Part shown: positions 29,732-38,210 of the stretch, piece by piece | How the letters are laid out: each line of letters opens with the position of its first letter | Position numbering within the stretch: the first letter of the stretch is position 1 | Origin: Methanobacterium sp. ERen5 | GTDB taxonomy: Archaea > Methanobacteriota > Methanobacteria > Methanobacteriales > Methanobacteriaceae | Length of the DNA stretch: 64,000 nt | NCBI GenBank assembly: GCA_024167805.1 | Contig: CP099988.1 | Span: 62,001 to 126,000 of the forward strand | Reading direction: 5' to 3' | The notes under the pieces: generated by a model | The model's input: the letters and a program-made list of their open reading frames with translations, nothing else | The model's database searches: none | What the model was told of the DNA's origin: nothing | Position numbers and translations under genes: made by a program

Positions 29732-30484
29732 ATGATACATAAGGATCATCCTAGATACGAATCTTTAAGGCTTAGAGCTAAAATTGTGGAAGCATATAAG
29801 AATGGAATACTCGCAGACTCTGGAATGATAGCCCATGGACGAGGCGAGGCATTTGATTATTTATTAGGAGAACAATCAACTGAAAATGCTAAGCTTGCAG
29901 TTCAAGCTGCAGCAGCAGCACTTCTTCTTGCAGAACATCCCATAATATCAGTTAATGGTAACACCGCTGCACTTGTGCCAGATAAAATTGTTGAACTGTC
30001 AAATGAACTCGATATTCCAATTGAGATAAATCTATTTTATCGAACATCAGATAGAGTTTTGAATATTGAAAAATTACTACGGGACAACGGTGCTAACACT
30101 GTCTTAGGCACAGATCACGAGAAAAAAGCTTTGATTAAAGGACTTGAAGGTCCAAGATCAGCTTCGAGCGCCGAAGGTATTTACAAGGCAGATGTTGTTC
30201 TAGTTCCACTAGAAGATGGTGATCGTGCTGAAGCCCTTGTTAAAAATGGAAAACTCCTCATAACTATCGACTTAAATCCGCTTTCAAGAACTGCTAAAAC
30301 ATCAACAATAACAATTGTAGATAATATAGTGAGGGCAATACCTAACTTAATTGATGCAGTTATAAAATTAAGTCAAAGAGATAAAGCCACCCTACATCAA
30401 ATTGTTAGTAACTTTGATAATAAAGAGAATATTCAAAGATCCCTCCAAAAAATTTCTAAAAAATACATCGGTGAAGATCTATGA
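29732..30484 (+). CDS. 4-phosphopantoate-beta-alanine ligase (archaeal phosphopantothenate synthetase)
   Basis: A 250-residue archaeal enzyme that joins 4-phosphopantoate and beta-alanine with ATP in coenzyme A synthesis. Family marks are the HKDHPRYESLRLR start, AHGRGEAFDYLLGE, and the late ITIDLNPLSRTAKTSTITIVDN. No strong ribosome-binding site precedes the ATG, so translation may be leaderless or use a weak site. The stop overlaps the next gene (ATGA). Confidence 0.9.
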   Translation: MIHKDHPRYESLRLRAKIVEAYKNGILADSGMIAHGRGEAFDYLLGEQSTENAKLAVQAAAAALLLAEHPIISVNGNTAALVPDKIVELSNELDIPIEINLFYRTSDRVLNIEKLLRDNGANTVLGTDHEKKALIKGLEGPRSASSAEGIYKADVVLVPLEDGDRAEALVKNGKLLITIDLNPLSRTAKTSTITIVDNIVRAIPNLIDAVIKLSQRDKATLHQIVSNFDNKENIQRSLQKISKKYIGEDL

Positions 30485-31029
30485 AAGTAATTGGAGTTAC
30501 AGGTCTGCCAGGATCCGGAAAAAGTGTGGTTTCAAGGGTTGCAAAACAATTGGGAGTTCATGTTGTTCGAATGGGAGATGTGATAAGGGAAGAAGCTAAA
30601 AATCGGAACAAAACAACCGGTGAAGTGGCTGTGGAACTTAGAAGGGAATTCGGAGAATCTGTAATAGCAGACAAATGTGTATCTAAGATATTAAACTACA
30701 ACCAAAAACCCCGCACATCAAATCAAAGGAAAAATACAGTTAAAGTAAATAAACCAACCCTTTTCATGATAGAAGGAATTAGAAGTGAATATGAAGTTGA
30801 AATTTTCAAGAAAAAATTCAAAGACTTTAAAATAATAGCTGTGCATTCAACACCTCAAACCCGTTTTAAAAGGTTAAAAAAAAGAATGAGGCCAGATGAT
30901 TCCAGAGAAGAATCCGAATTTAAATTGAGAGATAAAAGAGAATTAGACTTTGGAATAGGAAATGTCATAGCAACTGCGGATTACATGGTTGTAAACGAAG
31001 GCCCTTTAAAAAAATTAAAGGCATTGTAA
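30481..31029 (+). CDS. P-loop nucleotide kinase-like protein (UPF0200 type)
   Basis: A 182-residue P-loop NTPase with GLPGSGKSVVSR (residues 8-19), then VRMGDVIREEA and IEGIRSEYEVE. It resembles the archaeal UPF0200 group of adenylate-kinase-like proteins. Its overlap with the phosphopantothenate synthetase gene suggests a link to coenzyme A or nucleotide metabolism, not a proven substrate. The C-terminus is probably cut by another indel: adding one A to the 7-base A run 31008-31014 extends it with KIKGIVRSILENELQSN to a stop at 31109, a more typical end for the family. Confidence 0.78.
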   Translation: MKVIGVTGLPGSGKSVVSRVAKQLGVHVVRMGDVIREEAKNRNKTTGEVAVELRREFGESVIADKCVSKILNYNQKPRTSNQRKNTVKVNKPTLFMIEGIRSEYEVEIFKKKFKDFKIIAVHSTPQTRFKRLKKRMRPDDSREESEFKLRDKRELDFGIGNVIATADYMVVNEGPLKKLKAL

Positions 31030-31038
31030 GGAGCATAC

Positions 31039-31434
31039 TTGAAAATGAATTGCAAAGTAATGGTAAGGGCAAGGGTAAATCCCACAGAAGAACTAGACAA
31101 AGTAATTAAAGCCATCTCAAATATTTTTGATTATGAAGAACTCGAAATTGGTGATGGTTACGTAGAAGTTACAGGCGATGAAAATTGTGTTTTAAAACTT
31201 AAAGAAGAGCTTAAAAACAGAGAAATTAGGGACACCGCCAATAGAATTCTTTTTAAAGGAATTGAAAACAACAAGATCAGTTTTTCTCTTGGTAAACAAG
31301 CTGCACTGGTATCTGTTCCAAACTTCGTTGATTCACAGATGTCTGCACTTGGAGAACTAGATGTTGAAGTTGAAACTGAGAATCCTGAGGTTTTCATAGC
31401 TTGGATAACACATAAAGAGGAAGATGAAGAGTAA
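31039..31434 (+). CDS. UPF0201 RNA-binding-like protein
   Basis: A 131-residue archaeal protein: VMVRARVNPTEELDKVIKAI at the start and LGKQAALVSVPNFV in the middle are typical of UPF0201, a small conserved archaeal family related in fold to RNA-binding proteins. The start is a TTG (31039) or ATG (31045) after GGAG. It follows the UPF0200-type kinase, a neighbourhood I recall from related genomes. Exact role unknown. Confidence 0.85.
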   Translation: MKMNCKVMVRARVNPTEELDKVIKAISNIFDYEELEIGDGYVEVTGDENCVLKLKEELKNREIRDTANRILFKGIENNKISFSLGKQAALVSVPNFVDSQMSALGELDVEVETENPEVFIAWITHKEEDEE

Positions 31435-31542
31435 TTAGATTGTTTATTTTATTCCATATAATTTTTATTTTGTTTTAAATATCTTGGATGAATTTTCCAT
31501 TTCCACAAACTATAAATATTGGATACTCATAATTTATATTAC

Positions 31543-31556
31543 TGACTCATGAGTCA
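31543..31556. promoter_or_regulatory. TGACTCATGAGTCA palindrome upstream of TetR-type gene
   Basis: A perfect 14-base palindrome 40-55 bases before the TetR-type regulator gene. TetR-family repressors usually bind such sites in their own promoters, so this is the likely autoregulatory operator. Confidence 0.65.
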
Positions 31557-31598
31557 TGATTATGATTAAAGGTTCATTAATGTTTTAGGTGAATGACC

Positions 31599-32243
31599 AT
31601 GTCACTAACAAAATGGAAAGAAAGAGAGAAAATAGAGCGTCAAAATGATATTATAAATGCAACTCGAAAATTGATAGGCCATAAAGATTTTGATGAAATT
31701 TCAATGGATGAAATAGCCAAAGAAATTGGATTAGGTAAGAGCACACTTTACCTGTACTTCAAAAACAAAGAATCCCTCTACTTTGCCGTAGTTCTTAAAG
31801 GCATTAATATTTGGTATGAGATGGTACAAAATGGAGTGAGCAATGGTGATAGTGGTTTAGAAAGGTTAATATCATATAAAAATGTCAATAAAGAATTTTC
31901 AAACCGCTACCCCGAATATTTCAGTCTGCTCTACTCCCCTACATCGATCAAAAAACAGTTCAACATGGAAAAAATGGAGAACAGCCAAGAATTTCAAGAA
32001 GTCAGGAAAATATTCAAAGAGATATTGAAAGTGGGAATAGATGCAATTCAGAAAGCATCAGAAGAAGGTACCATCAGAAAAGAAGTTGATCCTGTTGAAG
32101 CAATTATATTACTGTCCATAATCTACAACGGCAGAGTGAATATGGGAGACTGGAGTAAAGAGCTACTAAACAGTAGAGGTATTGATGATGAGAAGTTTAA
32201 CAATGATATTGGAGACTTCTTTTTACAGATGTTAACAAAATAG
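31599..32243 (+). CDS. TetR/AcrR-family transcriptional regulator
   Basis: A 214-residue regulator. The N-terminal TetR helix-turn-helix is clear: RQNDIINATRKLIGHKDFDE then MDEIAKEIGLGKSTLYLYF and KNKESLYFAV. The C-terminal ligand domain is unassigned. The ATG at 31599 is six bases from GGTGA; an ATG at 31593 is too close to it. The palindrome at 31543-31556 is its probable operator. A DUF169 protein and an MFS exporter follow on the same strand and may be its targets. Confidence 0.87.
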   Translation: MSLTKWKEREKIERQNDIINATRKLIGHKDFDEISMDEIAKEIGLGKSTLYLYFKNKESLYFAVVLKGINIWYEMVQNGVSNGDSGLERLISYKNVNKEFSNRYPEYFSLLYSPTSIKKQFNMEKMENSQEFQEVRKIFKEILKVGIDAIQKASEEGTIRKEVDPVEAIILLSIIYNGRVNMGDWSKELLNSRGIDDEKFNNDIGDFFLQMLTK

Positions 32244-32331
32244 TTTAAACTCAATTAAAATTGGACTAATTAGTTATAAAAAGATAGTTTCACCAGTTTT
32301 TAGAGTGAATTGAATGTTCGAGGTGTTAAAT

Positions 32332-33015
32332 ATGGATTGTGTTGAAATGAGAAATGAATTAAAGGAACTTTTGAAATTGGATAATGAAATCGTGGCAATT
32401 AGCTGGTCAGTTAATGAGCCAAAAAATGTTGAAAAAGAAACAGGAAAATCACGTTTTTGTTCAAAGCTTGAAAAAGCGATGAATGGCCAAATTTTCTATT
32501 CAACATTGGATGAAGAGGAATGTATGGGTGGTGCTAGATACTCCGGGCTTAAAAATATGGCAGACTATCCATCAAATGTACAAAGTGGTGCTTTCATGGT
32601 TCCAAAAGGTTTGTATAAAAATATTCCTGCAGTTCAACGGTCACGAGAAACTGAGAGTTATATTAACCCTGGAATTTTCAAGGCAATTATATTTGCCCCT
32701 TTAAATCAAGTTACATGGGAACCTGATGTGATATTCATTGTGTGTAATGCAAAACAGGGAATGGAAATACTCCATGCAAATGCTTACGATTCTGGAGAAC
32801 AAGGAAAAGGCGCAGATGCCGCCCCTATTTGCAGTTCAATGGCAGCTAATCCATACTTATCTGGAAAAGTAACCTATGGTTTTGGAGATGTAGCTTCAAG
32901 AAACAACATGAACATCAAACCTGAAGAGATAATGATAAGTATTCCAGGTAGTGATATTTCTAGGATCATTTCAAACTTAGGTGAAATGAAAACCAAAATG
33001 TTCTTCAAAGAGTAA
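32332..33015 (+). CDS. DUF169-family protein
   Basis: A 227-residue protein of the DUF169 family, common in methanogens. Visible marks are the CxxL segment SRFCSKLEKAMNGQIFYSTL, EECMGGARYSGL and the late PICSSMAANPYLSGKVTYGF. Conserved cysteines suggest binding of a metal or a cofactor. The ATG at 32332 is chosen because GAGGTG lies six bases upstream; an earlier ATG at 32314 has a weaker site. Function unknown. It lies between a TetR regulator and an MFS transporter. Confidence 0.8.
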   Translation: MDCVEMRNELKELLKLDNEIVAISWSVNEPKNVEKETGKSRFCSKLEKAMNGQIFYSTLDEEECMGGARYSGLKNMADYPSNVQSGAFMVPKGLYKNIPAVQRSRETESYINPGIFKAIIFAPLNQVTWEPDVIFIVCNAKQGMEILHANAYDSGEQGKGADAAPICSSMAANPYLSGKVTYGFGDVASRNNMNIKPEEIMISIPGSDISRIISNLGEMKTKMFFKE

Positions 33016-33130
33016 CCAATAAAAAAGTCAAAACAACCTTTTTTAGATTCAAATGGATAATTTAGTGCAAATCACACCCCTTAGCGAATGCTCTAAATGA
33101 TAGAATTTGTGTTAGATGGAGAGAGTAACA

Positions 33131-34582
33131 GTGAATAACCAGGATGCAGGAAAATATCAAGTAAACAGTACCATGGCAGGACTAATGGTTGGACTTCTTA
33201 TTGCTGCCTTTGATTATTCAATCATGTCAACAACCATGCCCAACATTATTAACAGTTTACATGGAATTGAATTTTATGTTTGGCCCTTTTCTGCTTACAT
33301 GTTGACATCAACCATCTCCATTATTATTTTTGGTAAAATGTCCGATATTTATGGTAGAAAATCTATTCTAATTACCGGAATAATTATATTTATAATCACC
33401 TCAATAATGTGTGGATTTTCAGAAAATATGATGGAACTCATCATTTTCAGGGGACTGCAAGGAATTGGCGGTGGAATTTTAATTTCTTTACCATTTGTAA
33501 TGGTTGGAGAAATTTACAGCCCAATAGAACGTGCTAAATATATGGGAATATTAGGTTCTGTGTTTGGAATAGCAGATGTACTAGGGCCAATTCTCGGAGG
33601 GTTAATCACAGACACCCTTGGATGGAGATACGTATTTTTCATCAATATTCCACTGGGAATTATTGCTTTAATCCTAATTTATTATTCAATTCCCAACTTC
33701 AACCAGGACTCTGTTAAAAAAGTAATCGATTATCGTGGGATAATTCTATTCACACTTGCATTAAGTTCGATGTTTTTTGGTTTAACATTTGCTGGACAGT
33801 TAACAGAACATCCTCCAGAACTAATAGTTGGACTAACGTTAATGTCTCTAATAATGTTCATAGTTTTTGTTTTAGTCGAAAATAAAGCAGATGAACCAAT
33901 TATTCCCCTTCATCTTTTTAAAAGTTCGATATTTAATGTGTCTTCCATTGAAAGTTTTTTAGCAAGTGCAATAATGTTCTCGGGAATTATTTATATTCCC
34001 CTGTTTGCACAGGGTGTTTTAGGTATGAATGCTGTGAATTCTGGCCTATCAATGATTCCCATGTTGTTGAGTCTTACAATTAGTTCAGTTGTTACTGGAC
34101 AGATCATTTCAAAAACAGGGAAATATAAAAATTTGGTTATTGTTGAATTTCTAATTACAATTTTAGGAGTTGTTTTACTGGCATCTATGGATGAATACGT
34201 CCCGTATTATATGTTAATAATTTATTCAACCATTTTAGGTATTGGTTCTGGAATGGCATACAACATATTCAATGTAGCGGTACAAAATGCATTTTCCATA
34301 GCGGAGATAGGAATTGTAACAGCTTCAATGAGATTTTTCAGAAATATAGGTACAATAGTTATTGTTCCTGTGTTTGGATTTATCATGAATTACAGCTTAA
34401 ATGCAACCACAAGTCTAAATACAACACAAACACTCATAGTATCTATTCAGAATATTTTCTATTTAACCCTCATATTAGCATTTTTAGGACTTATAATGGC
34501 CTTATTTCTTAAAGAAACCCGTTTAAAGGAATCTATTTCTGATAAAACTGATGATAATTTAAAATATGATAAAGCCATTTAA
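33131..34582 (+). CDS. MFS multidrug exporter, DHA2 (EmrB/QacA) type
   Basis: About 483 residues with 14 hydrophobic segments, as in the DHA2 drug:proton antiporters. DYSIMSTTMPNIINSLHG (helix 1), FGKMSDIYGRKSILITG (loop 2-3 motif A) and VLGPILGGLITDTLGWRYVF (motif C) are clear. The GTG at 33131, eight bases after GGAGAG, is preferred to the ATG at 33116. It follows a TetR regulator and DUF169 gene, a layout typical of inducible export. Confidence 0.9.
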   Translation: MNNQDAGKYQVNSTMAGLMVGLLIAAFDYSIMSTTMPNIINSLHGIEFYVWPFSAYMLTSTISIIIFGKMSDIYGRKSILITGIIIFIITSIMCGFSENMMELIIFRGLQGIGGGILISLPFVMVGEIYSPIERAKYMGILGSVFGIADVLGPILGGLITDTLGWRYVFFINIPLGIIALILIYYSIPNFNQDSVKKVIDYRGIILFTLALSSMFFGLTFAGQLTEHPPELIVGLTLMSLIMFIVFVLVENKADEPIIPLHLFKSSIFNVSSIESFLASAIMFSGIIYIPLFAQGVLGMNAVNSGLSMIPMLLSLTISSVVTGQIISKTGKYKNLVIVEFLITILGVVLLASMDEYVPYYMLIIYSTILGIGSGMAYNIFNVAVQNAFSIAEIGIVTASMRFFRNIGTIVIVPVFGFIMNYSLNATTSLNTTQTLIVSIQNIFYLTLILAFLGLIMALFLKETRLKESISDKTDDNLKYDKAI

Positions 34583-34662
34583 TGGAATTTAAATGTAATT
34601 ATCATGAATTTTAGAGGGGTGTTTAAAAAATTATATTAAAAAAAGGTTTATTAACTATTTTT

Positions 34663-35343
34663 TTATTTGTCCTCAAGTTCTGCCTTGGATATGACCATGT
34701 ATCCACTGTCAGTTTCCCATACATTTGAAGATTCTTGTATTTTTATTTTCTTGTGGAATATTGGTCCGTCGAGTACCAGGGTTTCTGCTTCGCCACCCTC
34801 AAATGCCATATGCATTCCATACTTCCCATGAAGATCTACTATTTCTTTTAACAGTCCTTGATCTAGTTTACGTCCTAGCCAGTTTTCATCTAGTCCCTCT
34901 GCAGACACGCTTATTAGGATCACTTCAAATCCGAGTTCAATTATTGTTTCCATATAATCTTCAGGATCCCAATGCCATAGAGGAGCCTTAGATTCTAGTC
35001 CAACATCTTTACAAAGACTGTCAATCCTGGATTTTTGGTATTGAGATGCTAGTGCCCCTGCAAAAACAGCATCAACTCCCCGGGACTTGAGATCTAAAAG
35101 CACATTTTTTAGATCGTCCAGTTCTTTCTCCTTAATTCCATGAGTTTTAGCCCTGAGTAGTGGGATGCCCATTGCTTCTGCTGACAGTTCTGTGATGTGA
35201 ATATTTGGTACATGAAACATGTAGGACTCTGGATTATCAGATATCATTGAAACCAAATATTCAACATTGTAACCTTCTTCAATGGCCTTATAAACTGCCA
35301 TTGTACTGTCTTTACCGCCAGAATAAAGTACTGCTGCTTTCAT
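34663..35343 (-). CDS. dph6: Diphthine-ammonia ligase (Dph6-type PP-loop ATPase)
   Basis: A 226-residue ATP-pyrophosphatase that amidates diphthine on elongation factor 2. SGGKDSTMA is the PP-loop; FAGALASQYQKSRIDSLC and MAFEGGEAETLVLDGP are family signatures of the archaeal Dph6/TIGR00289 group. Length is normal. It is a single gene on the minus strand, with a start ATG at 35343. Confidence 0.92.
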   Translation of the reverse strand: MKAAVLYSGGKDSTMAVYKAIEEGYNVEYLVSMISDNPESYMFHVPNIHITELSAEAMGIPLLRAKTHGIKEKELDDLKNVLLDLKSRGVDAVFAGALASQYQKSRIDSLCKDVGLESKAPLWHWDPEDYMETIIELGFEVILISVSAEGLDENWLGRKLDQGLLKEIVDLHGKYGMHMAFEGGEAETLVLDGPIFHKKIKIQESSNVWETDSGYMVISKAELEDK

Positions 35344-35377
35344 AGTTATTTTACATCCCTAAATATTAGTTTTATCT

Positions 35378-36184
35378 TTATTTTTTTCTATATTCTTTAA
35401 TACGTTCCTTTAGTTGGTCTAAAACCCGGGATATGCTGTCAATGAACAACCCTGCTAGACCTACAAGTACTCCTAAAAATCCACAAAACAGTATTATATC
35501 ATTTTTGTCGGGTATTATGTTTTTAACTGCTTGCACACTGTTTTCTGTGGTGCCGTTTATGGAGGTGATGATAATTTCTCCTTGCGGTAATTGGGACATT
35601 ATCTGGTTGAGTTTGGATGCTTCCACAACCAATGTGACATTTGCAACACTGTAGCTTATTGTGGATCCACTAACGTACATCATCCATGTTTCAAGGGAAT
35701 TAACCACATCCATGGGATTGGTATCGTTTTTAACATCTAATATTATGGTTTTATTGTTAGGTATCTGGATAGAGGTTATGTTTTCATTAATAGTTTTAAT
35801 TCTGTTTATATAGGTTGTTTGCCAGTCTTGCGACATTTCGGGCGTGCTAATTGTTATTCCATTACTTTGTACACTCTTTACACCATCAATTTTTTTAGTG
35901 TTTTGAATAAACGAAGTGATGTTCACATCTGTGGACACATTCAAATTTATTACATCAGTACTGGAACTAGTTGCATGAAACAGTGAATTGGCCATGTCTG
36001 GAACATCTTCAATTATGGGAGATATGAAAAATGCCCCACCCACAGCTCCTACTGTAAATCCAACTAAAACAACAAATACTATGTTCTTTTTACCGATTAA
36101 TGGTGTTAATAGAGCTGTTGAAAATATGAAGATTAAAATTAATATGAATAATCCAAGCATTAGAATTACAGTAACTGGGTCCAT
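35378..36184 (-). CDS. Membrane protein with extracytoplasmic domain, unknown function
   Basis: A 268-residue protein with two N-terminal membrane helices (about 5-27 and 34-56), an extracytoplasmic domain of about 170 residues rich in Ile, Thr and Asn, and a C-terminal helix (about 228-250) before a basic tail (KERIKEYRKK). GAGGA precedes the ATG. I do not recognise a family. Position suggests a link to the surface genes downstream of 36254 on the same strand. Confidence 0.6.
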   Translation of the reverse strand: MDPVTVILMLGLFILILIFIFSTALLTPLIGKKNIVFVVLVGFTVGAVGGAFFISPIIEDVPDMANSLFHATSSSTDVINLNVSTDVNITSFIQNTKKIDGVKSVQSNGITISTPEMSQDWQTTYINRIKTINENITSIQIPNNKTIILDVKNDTNPMDVVNSLETWMMYVSGSTISYSVANVTLVVEASKLNQIMSQLPQGEIIITSINGTTENSVQAVKNIIPDKNDIILFCGFLGVLVGLAGLFIDSISRVLDQLKERIKEYRKK

Positions 36185-36253
36185 GTTCTATCCTCTGATC
36201 TTGATCCTAATAGATTATCTCAATCATCTTGTTAAAGTTATTTAAAATAAATT

Positions 36254-36657
36254 TTATACTGTCACAATGTTTCCGTTAGAAGCATCCACATAAACAGTTT
36301 TAGAATCTTGATCCTTACTCAAGGTTAAGTTCCAGACGGAAATTTGCTTTCCATTATCATTTAAAGTAGCTTGAGTAGTTGACGAAATTAAATATCCCGG
36401 ATTTGCTTTTAGAGCTATATCTTGAGCTTGTGCAGCAGTTTTCGTTAGATTCCCACTGGAGGTTGTATTATTTGAATTGTTGTTTGAAGGACTAACAAAT
36501 GTTATAGGCGTCACACTTCCAGTTGATGTAACTTGAGGTTGTGTTACGTTATTTGGAGTACCTCCAAATGGTGCGAAATAGGCGTAGAGAAATATGATTA
36601 TTACTACAACTCCCAAACCAACTAAAGCCTTTTTTCCCAGCCTTCTTTCAAGTCCAT
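36254..36657 (-). CDS. Membrane-anchored PepSY-like protein (frameshifted in this sequence)
   Basis: A TTG start at 36616 cuts off the anchor. Adding one base to the 6-base T run 36630-36635 opens an ATG at 36657 and gives MDLKEGWEKKALVGLGVVVI, a normal charged start before the membrane helix. The protein is then about 134 residues: anchor, Thr/Asn-rich linker, and a PepSY-like domain (AQDIALKANPGYLIS, then KTVYVDASNGNIV). A TATA box 26 bases before the ATG suggests a leaderless transcript. It resembles the PepSY-like protein at 5572-5943. Confidence 0.68.
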
Positions 36658-36678
36658 AATAAAAACTAGTATTTGAGA

Positions 36679-36687
36679 TTATATAAA
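36679..36687 (-). promoter_or_regulatory. TATA box for a probable leaderless gene
   Basis: TTTATATAA on the minus strand, centred about 26 bases before the ATG at 36657. In archaea transcription starts about 25 bases from the TATA centre, so the mRNA would begin at or next to the start codon. Confidence 0.55.
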
Positions 36688-36702
36688 CCTTACATCAACT
36701 GA

Positions 36703-37140
36703 TCATGTTATTTGGATGGTTCCATTAACATTCTTAACATGATATACATTCTTGTTGTTTAGATTTGTTGTTGTGCCATTGAATTTTTTAGGGATTACAC
36801 TGACACTAGAACTGACACCAGCATTGGTTACTGCAACAACATAAACATCTCCTGTTTTGGTAATGTTTGCACTAAATGAAAATGGACTTCCAGTCGAGGA
36901 AAGCTCCTGATTCATGGTTCTAAGATCCAAATCTATGGAGTAACCATTCCCACCAACATAGGCTGTGTTGATTGTTTCGGCTATTTTTTCTCCCATGATC
37001 CTTGCACCCCCATTATCAGCAGTTTGGGTTTTGTCCATGGTGCTGCCTACCAAACTTATGAGTCCTCCTAAAATTATCAGCACTATCAATGATATTAATA
37101 TGAACTCTGCACTGAACTGTCCTTTATCATCCAAATTCAT
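36703..37140 (-). CDS. Pilin-like protein with class III-type signal peptide
   Basis: A protein of about 145 residues. MNLDDKGQFSAEFILISLIV carries the class III leader (GQFSAEF), followed by a long hydrophobic helix and a Ser/Thr/Asn-rich domain. The start at 37140 gives the short leader expected; an in-frame GTG at 37149 overlaps the stop of the preceding gene. It is the last of four consecutive pilin-like genes on this strand and the only one with a canonical motif. Confidence 0.82.
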   Translation of the reverse strand: MNLDDKGQFSAEFILISLIVLIILGGLISLVGSTMDKTQTADNGGARIMGEKIAETINTAYVGGNGYSIDLDLRTMNQELSSTGSPFSFSANITKTGDVYVVAVTNAGVSSSVSVIPKKFNGTTTNLNNKNVYHVKNVNGTIQIT

Positions 37141-37145
37141 AATAA

Positions 37146-38195
37146 TCACGTTAAAGGATATGGACTTCCATTTAGTCCCAATTGAATTTTGTAGGGGGAT
37201 GAAAGGTATACTGGTATACCATAAGGTCCACCACCACTAGGTTGGTTAACATTACCACTTTTTGTAGTAATTATAGATCCTGCTAAACCTGAAAAGTATT
37301 CATGATCAATAAATGAAATTGCAGGATTACTACTATGATCTTCAAGAAGTGGATCTCCCATTATAAAAGTACTCATTTTTGTATTGGGTGCACTATGTGA
37401 TGTCGAAACAGTTTTATTTTCAAGTCTATCAAAAAATGAAAGACCATTTGGATCTACGAAATAATATGGTCTAGAAATGTTACTTGGATTATTAGTACCA
37501 TTCATAGCATCCCATAAATAAAATAGTTGATTTTGTTTAACACCTGCATCCGCAAAATGGTAATTTGCACCGGCATATGTTGTGTAGTATGGATATTTGT
37601 AAATTACAGAAGTTGTTCTTTCCTTACTGTTTAGCCATATATACGGATCCTCTAAACCTTCAATTGATACATAAACCGTGATAGGTGCAGTTGTACCAGT
37701 ATAAGATTGATTAGTTTGATTGACTTGGATCGGTACTCCTTTTACAGATACATAAAACCCAAATGGATCATCTTGAGTTATATTTACATCATTCGAAGAG
37801 AACACTTGTGTTGTGTAATTGTCTACTGAAATATTATTGATATATATACTCCTACCTGTTTGAGTTTCTAATGCTTTGCAGTTAGCAATAACATAAGAAT
37901 TTAACGAAGTAACAACCTGATCCCTGATATAAGTTCTACTATCGGTAAGATACACTTGATCATCAATTACCTTTCTAGTAGCATTATAAGCACCATTTCT
38001 GCCAGCATCTGTAGCCCCTTCTTTAATAGAAGTGTAAATAGTATTTGCAGTAGTTAAAGTAACATCACCACCTATAGCAGTTGAGGATATGGTGTTTAAT
38101 TCATTTACAAGCGAACTAAAAGATAAACCAATGATAATGACTGGAATAAATAACAATAATACCAATGGTGTGAATGCATATCCTTTGTTATCCAT
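37146..38195 (-). CDS. Large pilin-like surface protein
   Basis: A 349-residue protein starting MDNKGYAFTPLVLLLFIPVI: a short charged leader, Gly, then a hydrophobic helix, like a type IV pilin but without the Glu at position +5. The extracytoplasmic part is rich in Asn, Thr, Tyr and Ser, with many N-glycosylation sequons (NxS/T). GGAGA precedes the ATG. It is part of an operon of related proteins and is probably a minor pilin or adhesin subunit. Confidence 0.75.
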   Translation of the reverse strand: MDNKGYAFTPLVLLLFIPVIIIGLSFSSLVNELNTISSTAIGGDVTLTTANTIYTSIKEGATDAGRNGAYNATRKVIDDQVYLTDSRTYIRDQVVTSLNSYVIANCKALETQTGRSIYINNISVDNYTTQVFSSNDVNITQDDPFGFYVSVKGVPIQVNQTNQSYTGTTAPITVYVSIEGLEDPYIWLNSKERTTSVIYKYPYYTTYAGANYHFADAGVKQNQLFYLWDAMNGTNNPSNISRPYYFVDPNGLSFFDRLENKTVSTSHSAPNTKMSTFIMGDPLLEDHSSNPAISFIDHEYFSGLAGSIITTKSGNVNQPSGGGPYGIPVYLSSPYKIQLGLNGSPYPLT

Positions 38196-38210
38196 TTTAA
38201 TTTCTCCAGT

